Shown here: piece by piece, positions 1-5,961 of the stretch
Numbering within the stretch: the first letter of the stretch is position 1
Layout: every line of letters starts with the position of its first letter
Translations under genes and position numbers: made by a program
The notes under the pieces: generated by a model
Databases searched by the model: none
The model's input: the letters and a program-made list of their open reading frames with translations, nothing else
Told to the model about the DNA's origin: nothing
NCBI GenBank assembly: GCA_020058405.1
Contig: JAGVEE010000082.1
Coordinates: 1 to 8,401, forward strand
Direction of reading: 5' to 3'
DNA from: Sphingobacteriales bacterium
Lineage (GTDB): Bacteria > Bacteroidota > Bacteroidia > Sphingobacteriales > Sphingobacteriaceae
DNA length: 8,401 nucleotides

Positions 1-24
1 CCCAACGTGATTTATATTATGTAA
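1..24 (+). CDS. C-terminal end of an upstream gene (partial)
   Basis: Reading from base 1 gives PNVIYIM followed by TAA at 22-24, two bases before the next start codon. That spacing matches the tight packing elsewhere in the window, so this is probably the tail end of a preceding late gene. Eight codons are too few to identify a product. The other possibility is that the next gene extends upstream, because its own frame is also open to the left edge. Confidence 0.35.
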   Translation, partial: PNVIYIM

Positions 25-26
25 TT

Positions 27-371
27 ATGGCTAAAAAAGAAATACTAGAAAAATTTAAAAAATATAAAGTTTTTTTCCTTATTAAAATAACTAAGGGAAC
101 TAACTTAACAGCAATCATGGATAGAGTTCGTGGTTTACAATCTGTTGTTGTGGCTATGCCTGAGCACAGTGATAAGTTGGCTGACCTATCTAGAAGAAAC
201 AATAACTTTGAATTTTACCTAATTAAAATAAAATTTATTACTGATAAAGAACCAACTAAAGGGGCAATGGAAATAAAAAACCATATCCTAGTTGGCGGTA
301 ATGGAGAAGGTAAAATTAAAGGAGTTGTATTTGCTAATCCAAAAATAGACACCCTAACACCAACTACATAA
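27..371 (+). CDS. Hypothetical phage protein, likely ferredoxin-like fold
   Basis: This 114-aa protein has no recognised enzymatic motif. A lysine-rich start (MAKKEILEKFKKYK) leads into a beta strand (VFFLIKI). A helix-plus-strand unit follows (about residues 27-44, with DRVRGLQSVVVAMP), then a strong strand (FEFYLIKIKF, about 62-71) and a second helix-strand unit ending IKGVVFANP. This two-fold beta-alpha-beta pattern with 'RVRGLQSV' resembles small ferredoxin-like proteins next to neck genes in marine T4-like phages, where the motif reads like 'IRGIPGV'. The family link is from memory and the fold is inferred. ATG at 27 is the first Met in frame, although the frame is open to the left edge. 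No Shine-Dalgarno sequence is visible. The gene ends one base before the gp14-like gene, so it is probably co-transcribed and may be a minor structural or assembly protein. Confidence 0.75.
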   Translation: MAKKEILEKFKKYKVFFLIKITKGTNLTAIMDRVRGLQSVVVAMPEHSDKLADLSRRNNNFEFYLIKIKFITDKEPTKGAMEIKNHILVGGNGEGKIKGVVFANPKIDTLTPTT

Positions 372-372
372 A

Positions 373-861
373 ATGGCACTATTTGGTACCCAGAGAGATG
401 TTTCATTGTTTAGACACATATCACGTGAGCTAATGGGAGATATTATTACCCAACAAGTTGGGTATTATATCTACAAAATTGCTGAAAGTGCAACAAACAT
501 GTATGGTGAGGCACTTGAAAAATATTTCGATGGTCCTTTATTATTAAATTGTTTAATTACTCGAGGTGATCAACAGTGGGGTGTTAGTGATTTTGGCCCT
601 GATGTTGAACGAGAATTAACATTTGCTTTTTTAAGAGATGATTTAATTGATTATGATCTAACTCCCGATGTTGGAGACATTATTATGTGGTACGATAACT
701 ACTATGAGGTAGATGCTGTAACAGAAAACCAACTATTTGCTGGAAAAAACCCAGAATATCCATATTTAAGTTTAGGTAATTTTGGTCGTTCTATCTCAGT
801 AATATGTCAAACCCACCTTGTTCCAAGCGATAAGGTACAAATAACTAAAGAACGTGGCTAA
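373..861 (+). CDS. Neck protein, T4 gp14-like
   Basis: This 162-aa protein probably belongs to the head-tail joining (neck) complex, which in T4 closes the filled head and accepts the tail. The N-terminal part (about 20-50) has a helical segment ending in YGEALEKYFDGP, a pattern I associate with gp14-type neck proteins of T4-like phages. The middle reads GPDVERELTFAFLRDDL (about 75-91). The C-terminal part has PDVGDIIMWYDNYYEVDAV (98-116) and then ENQLFAGKN, matching the 'GD-x-I ... YEV' beta element of the family. It is shorter than T4 gp14 (about 256 aa), as is common in distant relatives. Its position just before a gp15-like gene agrees with T4 gene order. The start (TAAAATGG) has no Shine-Dalgarno sequence, and the end overlaps the next gene by 8 bases. 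Other head-completion families remain possible. Confidence 0.68.
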   Translation: MALFGTQRDVSLFRHISRELMGDIITQQVGYYIYKIAESATNMYGEALEKYFDGPLLLNCLITRGDQQWGVSDFGPDVERELTFAFLRDDLIDYDLTPDVGDIIMWYDNYYEVDAVTENQLFAGKNPEYPYLSLGNFGRSISVICQTHLVPSDKVQITKERG

Positions 862-1711
862 AAAAAACCAACCAACCCGGGATATAAGACCAAAAACCCA
901 AAGGGAAATTGCCAACGAGCAAATAGAACCTTATTTACCTAACCAAGGTAATCCAAACAGTACCGAGGCTATAAATAGAGGAGACCATCGTTCATTTAAA
1001 GGGGATGATGTTAAACCATTTTCGGTTGGATTAAAAGAATTAGATGAAACCATAATTTATTATTTTGATAATGTTATTCGACCTTTTGTAATACAAAATG
1101 GAGAAAGGATAGCAGTTCCTGTTGTTTATGGGGATGCTGAAAAATGGAAATCAATTCAAAAAGATGGTTATTACCGCGATAAAAATGGTAAAATTATGGC
1201 TCCTTTAATTACATTTAGAAGAACTTCATTTGAGCCAATTAGAAGTGTTGGTAATAAAATAGATGCTAATTTTCCTCGTAACTTTGGAGTGTTTCAAAAG
1301 AAATTTAGTCCAAGAAACGTGTATGATAACTTTAATGTGTTAAATAACAGAAAACCACAAACTCAATATTATGGCGTAATATATCCGGATTTTGTTAACT
1401 TATCGTATACTATTACGATATACACGTATTATATTGAGCAGATGAACCGTATTATTGAGTCAATAAATTATGCTGCTAATTCTTATTGGGGTGATCCTGA
1501 AAGATTTAAATTTAGAACAGCAATTGATAATTATACCACGGCTGTTGAATTACAACAAAACACTGACCGTGTTGTTAAATCCACATTTGACTTAAAATTA
1601 TATGGTTATTTGGTACCAGATGCAATAAATAAAGATATTGCAAATACTTTAGGTACTTTTTATAATAAAACTAAAATTGTATTTGGTTTAGAAACAACAG
1701 GTAGTTTGTAA
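854..1711 (+). CDS. Tail sheath stabiliser / tail completion protein, T4 gp15-like
   Basis: This 285-aa protein is close to T4 gp15 in length (272 aa). T4 gp15 caps the contractile tail and connects it to the neck. After a basic, probably disordered N-terminus (1-55) comes DETIIYYFDNVIRPFVIQNG and then ERIAVPVVYGDAEKW (about 84-98), the counterpart of the T4 'DKFIRVPITYASKEHF' segment. Residues 179-205 (PDFVNLSYTITIYTYYIEQ and onward) match the T4 'YELSIFTRYEDDMFQIVEQI' region. The later part (DLKLYGYLVPD, 246-256) matches the T4 'F.VNGWMYPP' element. These matches are from memory of the T4 protein. The start is GTG at 854, inside the 3' end of the gp14-like gene, which suggests translational coupling. 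The C-terminus ends TTGSL, a tripeptide style shared with the fibre genes downstream. Confidence 0.72.
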   Translation: MAKKNQPTRDIRPKTQREIANEQIEPYLPNQGNPNSTEAINRGDHRSFKGDDVKPFSVGLKELDETIIYYFDNVIRPFVIQNGERIAVPVVYGDAEKWKSIQKDGYYRDKNGKIMAPLITFRRTSFEPIRSVGNKIDANFPRNFGVFQKKFSPRNVYDNFNVLNNRKPQTQYYGVIYPDFVNLSYTITIYTYYIEQMNRIIESINYAANSYWGDPERFKFRTAIDNYTTAVELQQNTDRVVKSTFDLKLYGYLVPDAINKDIANTLGTFYNKTKIVFGLETTGSL

Positions 1712-1725
1712 ATATTTATAACAAA
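1712..1725 (+). promoter_or_regulatory. AT-rich start-adjacent motif, copy 1 (ATATTTATAACAAA)
   Basis: This 14-base element fills the whole 13-base gap between the gp15-like gene and the fibre gene, and its last A is the A of the ATG. It differs by one base (C for T) from two other copies before the starts at 4719 and 5040. It contains a TATAAC box and could be a single-box phage late promoter or an A/U-rich translation signal. Confidence 0.5.
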
Positions 1726-3632
1726 TGCCACAAATTAGAGTTACTAGTCGATCGGGATCAATTCCTACCGTAAGTCAACTTTCCTTAGGGGACATTGCGG
1801 TTAATATATACGATGGTAGGGCATTTTTAAAAAAACAAGTAGGAGCAACTCAAACGATAGTTGAAATTGGTGGTTCATCTATATCATCTTCTTACGCTCT
1901 ATCTTCTTCCTATGCAGCAAACGGCGGAGTTATTCAGCTCATAGCAGGTACCAACATTACCTTATCGCCAGCTGATGGAAAAGGGGTAGTAACTATTAAT
2001 GCTTCAGCAGGGGGAGGAGGTAGTGGAGTCCCTAACGGACCTAATTATTCTCTACAGTATAATAACGGAGGGAATTTTAGTGGTAGTGGTAATTTTACAT
2101 TACTTAATAATAATGCATTATATTTAACCGGATCTTTCAACGTATCCGGTTCTACATTTTTTACAGGATCTGTTTCCTCATTAAATGGATTTACAGGTTC
2201 TTTATTTGGTACTTCAAGCTGGGCACTATCTGCCTCTCAAGTAACCTCGGCTTCATATGCTCTAAGTTCTTCTTATGCATTAAGTGCATCTTTTGCTGTA
2301 TCTTCTTCTAGAGCAGTTAGTTCATCATTTGCAATATCATCATCAAGAGCAGTAAGTTCTTCTTATGCTTTATCTGCATCTTATGCACCTGATACTACAT
2401 TTCCTTATACTGGATCCGCAATTATTTCAGGATCATTAGAAGTAATAGGAAATCTAACAGTCAATACCCCCTCAGGGGACATTGATTTAACCTCTACCAA
2501 CATTATATTAAATGCTGGGACTTTAAGAGCACCTTTGCTCCCCTCATCAACCCCATTACCCGGAGCAGTATTAAATACTGTTTTAATTGATACCTTAAAC
2601 GGTACTTTATATGTTACCTCTTCTTTACCGGGAAGTGGAGGGGGTGGAGGTGGAACCACTCCCGGTGGTGCTACAAATACTATACAGTTTAATAATGCCG
2701 GAGCTTTTAGTGGCAGTGGTAATTTTACTTTAGTAGGAGGTAATACTGTTTTACTAACAGGTTCATTAAATACTTCAGGTTCATTAAACATTACAGGTTC
2801 TATTAATGTAAGAGGTCAAGTATTAGTAACCGGTAGTATAACAGCTACTGGAAGTTTAAATAGTAATGGAGCTAATGCATTAAATTTAGGAAGTAATAAT
2901 TTTAGTGTAAAAACTATTACTTTAGGCCAAATTGAAACATTATTAGCAGTCGGTACTGCTGAAAATAGATTTGATACAAACACTATAACTTTAAATAGGA
3001 ATCTAAATGAGGCTGACACCTCTACTCATACACAAATCAATTTTGATGGAAGATATTGGGAATATTTTCCTGGACCTGAATTATATGATGCTTACGCTGA
3101 TACAGGTAATCATTATTTAAAATTTACATCAGGTCAATTTACCACAGGAAATATTGTTTATAATCGTTTTATAAATTTACAATTCCACACTAAACCAACA
3201 GGTTCAAATATTGCTAAAGGATTTTCAACAAATTATAACGGATCAACATACTTTAACGTAACCGGTTCAGTATCCGCCTCTTCATACTACGGAGATGGAT
3301 CGAACTTAAATAATCTATATACAACCCCAGTTTTATTTAATGCCCAAACTAGTAACTATTCAGCCTCTTTATCAGATTTGGGTAAGATGGTTGAATTAAC
3401 CGGTTCTTCTCCTATCAGTATTTACATACCGCCTAACTCAGTAACTGCTTTCCCTACAGGAAGTCAAATTACTTTTATACAGACAGGTACTCAAGTCACA
3501 ACTTTTGTAACTGGTTCTGGAGTAACACTTAACAGTTATAATAATTTAAAAACTTTAACCGGTCGATACTCAGTAGCAACCTGTGTTAAAAAATCAGCAG
3601 ACACCTGGTATTTATTTGGAGATTTAAGTTAA
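1725..3632 (+). CDS. Modular tail fibre / receptor-binding fibre protein
   Basis: This 635-aa protein is almost certainly a virion fibre exposed at the tail. Residues 1-50 (including LSLGDIAVNIYDGRAFLKK and VEIGG) match the short N-terminal module of many phage fibres of the Mtd N-terminal type. Next come two SSSYA hexads (54-65), a Gly linker (95-101), module A (111-149, QYNNGGNFSGSGNFT), a hexapeptide shaft (163-222), an ISGSLEVIGNLTV segment and a second Gly-rich linker (about 303-315). Module A then repeats (321-359), followed by a TGS-rich stretch. The fibre signature YYGDGSNLNN lies at 521-530. The C-terminal beta domain (about 536-635) holds IYIPPNS, GVTLNS and ending WYLFGDL, a widespread fibre C-terminus. 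There are 13 TGS tripeptides and one cysteine. The start is fixed by the motif directly upstream. Which end binds host is not shown. Confidence 0.85.
   Translation: MPQIRVTSRSGSIPTVSQLSLGDIAVNIYDGRAFLKKQVGATQTIVEIGGSSISSSYALSSSYAANGGVIQLIAGTNITLSPADGKGVVTINASAGGGGSGVPNGPNYSLQYNNGGNFSGSGNFTLLNNNALYLTGSFNVSGSTFFTGSVSSLNGFTGSLFGTSSWALSASQVTSASYALSSSYALSASFAVSSSRAVSSSFAISSSRAVSSSYALSASYAPDTTFPYTGSAIISGSLEVIGNLTVNTPSGDIDLTSTNIILNAGTLRAPLLPSSTPLPGAVLNTVLIDTLNGTLYVTSSLPGSGGGGGGTTPGGATNTIQFNNAGAFSGSGNFTLVGGNTVLLTGSLNTSGSLNITGSINVRGQVLVTGSITATGSLNSNGANALNLGSNNFSVKTITLGQIETLLAVGTAENRFDTNTITLNRNLNEADTSTHTQINFDGRYWEYFPGPELYDAYADTGNHYLKFTSGQFTTGNIVYNRFINLQFHTKPTGSNIAKGFSTNYNGSTYFNVTGSVSASSYYGDGSNLNNLYTTPVLFNAQTSNYSASLSDLGKMVELTGSSPISIYIPPNSVTAFPTGSQITFIQTGTQVTTFVTGSGVTLNSYNNLKTLTGRYSVATCVKKSADTWYLFGDLS
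1884..1919 (+). repeat. Two SSSYA hexapeptide repeats near the fibre N-terminus
   Basis: Residues 54-65 read SSSYAL SSSYAA, the same six-residue unit as the long shaft array about 110 residues later. The array seems to have been planted twice in the fibre, separated by a globular segment. Confidence 0.75.
2055..2171 (+). repeat. Fibre module A, copy 1
   Basis: This codes for residues 111-149 of the fibre, starting QYNNGGNFSGSGNFTL. By hand alignment it is identical at 25 of 39 positions, without gaps, to residues 321-359 encoded at 2685-2801. It sits just after a Gly-rich linker. Confidence 0.8.
2211..2390 (+). repeat. Tandem hexapeptide (18-bp period) array in the fibre
   Basis: Residues 175-222 form eight gap-free tandem copies of S-[SA]-S-[YFR]-A-[LVIP]: SASYAL, SSSYAL, SASFAV, SSSRAV, SSSFAI, SSSRAV, SSSYAL, SASYAP. 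Two degenerate units (TSSWAL, SASQVT, 163-174) precede them in phase. Codons vary freely between copies, including AGT versus TCN for the same serine. The repeat is therefore old and maintained at protein level. It probably forms a fibrous, trimeric beta-rich shaft. Confidence 0.85.
2685..2801 (+). repeat. Fibre module A, copy 2
   Basis: This codes for residues 321-359 (starting QFNNAGAFSGSGNFTL), the second copy of module A. It lies exactly 630 bases downstream of copy 1 and also follows a Gly-rich linker (SGGGGGGTTPGG). The duplicated 'linker plus QxNN module' looks like an internal duplication or recombination unit of the fibre. Confidence 0.8.
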
Positions 3633-3634
3633 TT

Positions 3635-4450
3635 ATGTTTAATAGTGTTTTTAAAGGAGTTGTAGCATCTCCAAATAGAGGAGGGGTAGTTTTTTCTACG
3701 GAATACCAAGCTATTTTAACTTATGCTACAAGCCAAGGATGGGCTTTACCAACATCCGGACAACAAGTTATTCAAAATAACTTAATGGTGTCACTTGTGA
3801 GCAGTAATATTTTTACTAATTTAGATGCTCTCTATATTCTTGCAACCAACGGAAGCCAGGAATTTTCCAGAATTAATTGGATTAGCCCTGGGTCAAATAA
3901 CTTAACAGCCTCTGGAGCCCCGGCACCTACATTTGATTCAAACTTAGGTTGGAGAGTAACATCTACAGGTACAGGTTATATGGATACAAATTTCAAATTC
4001 ACAGGAACTTCCCCTCAAAAATTAAGACAAACAAGTGGATCAGCATTTGCCTGGATTGATCAATTTGCTAATGGATATTTCCTAGGCCATGCAGGAACAG
4101 CAGGAGCTAATGAATTAACTCTCAGATTCAATAACCAAAGTAACCAGAATAACCGTATGATGACAAATACAAACTCTTCTGCAAATATTAACTTTTCAGG
4201 AAATGGATTGAAAGCAGGTTATAGCACAGCCGCTAATACTCAAAAATACTATAGTGACAACAGTCCCCTTAGTACTCAAGCAAGAACAAGCCAAGGCCCA
4301 GATACTCAAAATAATGTTTCTTTATTTAGATCGGCAAATGCTTATGCAGCTGCAAATCAAAGAGTGGCTCTTTTCGGATTTGGCGGAAACATTGAATCAA
4401 GCCACTCCTCACTATATACAGCCTTAAACACATATATGACAAGTAAGTAA
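3635..4450 (+). CDS. Probable receptor-binding protein with concanavalin/LamG-like domain
   Basis: This 271-aa protein resembles the jelly-roll proteins placed after fibre genes in Bacteroidota-type and marine phages, which probably recognise surface glycans. The signature lies at residues 63-85: LDALYILATNG, then FSRINWISPG, followed by a 'PTFDSNLGW' strand (about 98-106) and YMDTNFKF (115-122). In relatives known to me this reads like 'LDVFYVFATDG...INWKNP...PTFTTNQGF...YINTNF'. The C-terminus (RVALFGFGGNIESSHSSLYTALNTYM) also matches the usual end of the family. Residues 165-190 are very Asn-rich, and there is no cysteine. The gene starts two bases after the fibre stop; a GGAG lies 13 bases upstream, too far to be a convincing Shine-Dalgarno sequence. 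Sugar binding is inferred and no binding residues can be assigned. Confidence 0.75.
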   Translation: MFNSVFKGVVASPNRGGVVFSTEYQAILTYATSQGWALPTSGQQVIQNNLMVSLVSSNIFTNLDALYILATNGSQEFSRINWISPGSNNLTASGAPAPTFDSNLGWRVTSTGTGYMDTNFKFTGTSPQKLRQTSGSAFAWIDQFANGYFLGHAGTAGANELTLRFNNQSNQNNRMMTNTNSSANINFSGNGLKAGYSTAANTQKYYSDNSPLSTQARTSQGPDTQNNVSLFRSANAYAAANQRVALFGFGGNIESSHSSLYTALNTYMTSK

Positions 4451-4454
4451 AATT

Positions 4455-4664
4455 ATGATAGTATTAACACCTAATGAACAGCAATACCAAGAACTTAATG
4501 GGTATCAAAATGGAATGTTTCGTTTAGAATTTGCTATAGATGGTTCTGGAAGGTATTTTGCTAACCTGAGTATATTAGAATATGAACCTTTTAAAGAAGT
4601 TTGGGATAAACTAAATGAGTTAGAAAGAATTGAATTTACACCTCATCCTGAATCTGAAAACTAA
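4455..4664 (+). CDS. Small acidic hypothetical protein
   Basis: This 69-aa protein has a predicted beta segment (MFRLEFAIDGSGRYFANLSILE, about 21-42), then a helix (PFKEVWDKLNELERIEF, 45-61) and an acidic tail ending PHPESEN. Small proteins of this style often follow jelly-roll tip genes in related phages. It might be a tip partner or assembly helper, but this is inferred from position only. It starts four bases after the preceding stop, so it is probably co-translated. No signal peptide or membrane segment is seen. Confidence 0.7.
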   Translation: MIVLTPNEQQYQELNGYQNGMFRLEFAIDGSGRYFANLSILEYEPFKEVWDKLNELERIEFTPHPESEN

Positions 4665-4698
4665 ATATACAAATTATTACATTCCTTATTTACACATC

Positions 4699-4712
4699 AT
4701 ATTTATAATAAA
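4699..4712 (+). promoter_or_regulatory. AT-rich start-adjacent motif, copy 2 (ATATTTATAATAAA)
   Basis: This copy is identical over 14 bases to the one before 5040 and lies in the 54-base gap between the 69-aa and 82-aa genes, ending six bases before the ATG at 4719. It contains TATAAT. Because it starts a gene that ends at a terminator, a promoter role is plausible. Confidence 0.55.
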
Positions 4713-4718
4713 CACGTT

Positions 4719-4967
4719 ATGGAAAATACAAAATTAACCACAGAAGAAATTCAGGAACTCCAAGAGGTAAGACAACAAACCCAGGCCTTAATCACAGAAC
4801 TAGGCAATTTAGAACTTACCAAGATTCAAATTGAAAACCGTTATGATGAATTAGTAGATTTCTATAGTCAGCTAAAACAAAAAGAACAAGAGTTGGGAAA
4901 AACTCTTTCTGAAAAGTATGGGGACGGTACTATTGATCTCGAAAAGGGTGAATTTATAGCCAGCTAG
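4719..4967 (+). CDS. Small coiled-coil phage protein
   Basis: This 82-aa, Glu/Gln/Lys-rich protein is predicted to be almost entirely helical from about residue 7 to 66, with hydrophobics at heptad-like spacing (LTTEEIQELQEV, ALITELGNLEL, LVDFYSQLKQ). A short conserved-looking tail, EKYGDGTIDLEKGEF, follows. Similar small proteins ending 'KYG...I.L..GE' occur in the structural regions of marine T4-like phages, with no function known to me. Flanked by an upstream motif and a downstream terminator, it appears to be its own transcription unit, unlike its neighbours. It might act as an assembly chaperone or trimerisation helper; this is speculation. Confidence 0.8.
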   Translation: MENTKLTTEEIQELQEVRQQTQALITELGNLELTKIQIENRYDELVDFYSQLKQKEQELGKTLSEKYGDGTIDLEKGEFIAS

Positions 4968-4989
4968 TTAAACATACACACTACTTCTT

Positions 4990-5021
4990 AAGGTCTTTGA
5001 AAATAAGACCTTTTCTTTTTT
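4990..5021 (+). terminator. Intrinsic (rho-independent) terminator
   Basis: A perfect 8-bp stem, AAGGTCTT (4990-4997) and AAGACCTT (5005-5012), encloses a 7-base loop and runs into a T-rich tract, TTTTCTTTTTT (5011-5021). It lies 22 bases after the stop of the coiled-coil gene and just before the next motif and gene. It probably separates two transcription units. Confidence 0.88.
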
Positions 5022-5024
5022 AGA

Positions 5025-5038
5025 ATATTTATAATAAA
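5025..5038 (+). promoter_or_regulatory. AT-rich start-adjacent motif, copy 3 (ATATTTATAATAAA)
   Basis: This copy begins three bases after the terminator T-tract and ends one base before the ATG at 5040. It is part of a perfect palindrome (5025-5041, arms of 8 around a central A). Following a terminator directly, it is the best candidate promoter in the window. However, a TATAAT box here would place the transcript start at or after the ATG. Confidence 0.55.
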
Positions 5039-5039
5039 T

Positions 5040-5633
5040 ATGGCTTTAATAAATTATACCGGTTCAATAACTTTAAGACAAACTAAAGGATCTGCTTTAA
5101 CTTTTGCAGAATTAGATAGTAATTTTAGTTACCTAAACACAGGTTCAATAGGGGGTACTTATACTCCTTTTGATATAATGAGTACATTACTTATGAACAA
5201 CGGTGATGGGTTTGGTAATATAATCGAAGGTACAGTAGCACCTGGATTAACATCTGGTATTACCGCTAGTCAATTAGTTACTTTAGATGTAACATCTACT
5301 AATCCTTTATATTTTGTAACAGCATCTTTAAATAACTCAGGTAGTTTTGTAGGAATTGCTTTAGAAACAAAAAATGCTGACACATCTATAAAAATATTAA
5401 CAGAAGGTTACTATTCAGTATATTCTAGCGGATCAGTAGTTACCCCTGGGTATTTTAAAGATAACGGATCAATTCCTGGAATACCAATATACTTCTCAGG
5501 ATCCTATGTAACAACCACAAAACCGTCTACAGCTGCTACAACAAGACCTTTAGGTTTTTGTTTTAACTTTCAACCTGATCAAAATCAAATTAAGTATATT
5601 AAATTTTCACCTTCTGCCTTTACTTTAGGATAA
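5040..5633 (+). CDS. Fibre- or decoration-like structural protein
   Basis: This 197-aa protein begins with TGSITLRQTKGSALTFAELD and NFSYL (to residue 32), which matches the short 'LTFAELDxNF' motif found at the N-terminus of many phage fibre and tail proteins. After a TGS linker, residues 63-130 (from EGTVAPGLTSGITASQLVTL, through FVGIALETKNAD and ILTEGYYSVYSSG) resemble a small beta-barrel decoration domain in which a residue written 'GxxVxLD...GIAL...VLxxGyy' recurs. It is therefore probably a virion surface protein attached through its N-terminus. The ending FNFQPDQNQIKYIKFSPSAF is beta-rich. It is the first gene after the terminator and leads a group of at least four genes. No Shine-Dalgarno sequence is present. 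Confidence 0.75.
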   Translation: MALINYTGSITLRQTKGSALTFAELDSNFSYLNTGSIGGTYTPFDIMSTLLMNNGDGFGNIIEGTVAPGLTSGITASQLVTLDVTSTNPLYFVTASLNNSGSFVGIALETKNADTSIKILTEGYYSVYSSGSVVTPGYFKDNGSIPGIPIYFSGSYVTTTKPSTAATTRPLGFCFNFQPDQNQIKYIKFSPSAFTLG

Positions 5634-5634
5634 A

Positions 5635-5955
5635 ATGGGAGTTAGTAAGTCTTTATCTAATTATTTGATCGTATTTGGAGCCAGAGAGATGGTCCGTGGA
5701 TCAGTATTAGGTGAGACTTTAAATGCTGACTTTCAGGCTTTTTATGCTAATGAAAATGCTACAATAATTTCATTGAAAGATAAAGACGGTATTGAAATGA
5801 CAGGAAGCTTTAATTTAATAGCACCAAAAAATATTTTATACCAAGGAGGATATTTAGCTATAGACCAAAATAATAATTTTTCAAGTATAACTTTAACTGA
5901 CGGGAGTGTTGTTGTGATAACAACCGGAAGTTATTCTAATCCCCCTGTAATCTAA
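5635..5955 (+). CDS. Small beta-rich structural protein, paralogue 1
   Basis: This 106-aa protein has a short N-terminal part (1-30, SKSLSNYLIVFGAREMVRG). A beta domain follows: DFQAFYANENATIISLKD (about 32-49), ITLTDGSVVVITTGSY near the end, and YQGGYLAID between them. The pattern 'xFxAFxANxxaxI...Gxxl...FxxITLT...TGS' recurs in the next gene, so the two are tandem paralogues. Similar one-domain proteins occur among phage structural genes, and a surface or decoration role is likely but unproven. It starts one base after the previous stop with TAAAATG, and a weak AGGA lies four bases upstream. Confidence 0.72.
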   Translation: MGVSKSLSNYLIVFGAREMVRGSVLGETLNADFQAFYANENATIISLKDKDGIEMTGSFNLIAPKNILYQGGYLAIDQNNNFSSITLTDGSVVVITTGSYSNPPVI

Positions 5956-5961
5956 AATAAT

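Noticed and set aside
1401..1420. Stem-loop TATCGTA / TACGATA in the gp15-like gene
   Set aside because: It has a 7-bp AT-rich stem in the middle of a coding region without a T-tract, and is most likely chance.
2211..2390. Regular 18-base periodicity that could suggest a CRISPR or satellite array
   Set aside because: There are no spacers, the units are contiguous and in frame, and the DNA units diverge while the peptide unit is kept. It is a protein repeat.
2405..2791. Long open frame on the minus strand opposite the fibre gene, and other minus-strand frames
   Set aside because: They are shadows of a repetitive Gly/Pro/Ser-rich coding region on the + strand. Their translations are low-complexity and no start context or gene neighbours support them.
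4125..4200. Asn-codon-rich stretch in the jelly-roll gene as a possible diversity-generating retroelement variable region
   Set aside because: No reverse transcriptase, template repeat or GC-rich initiation site is present in the window, and the stretch is not at the gene's 3' end.
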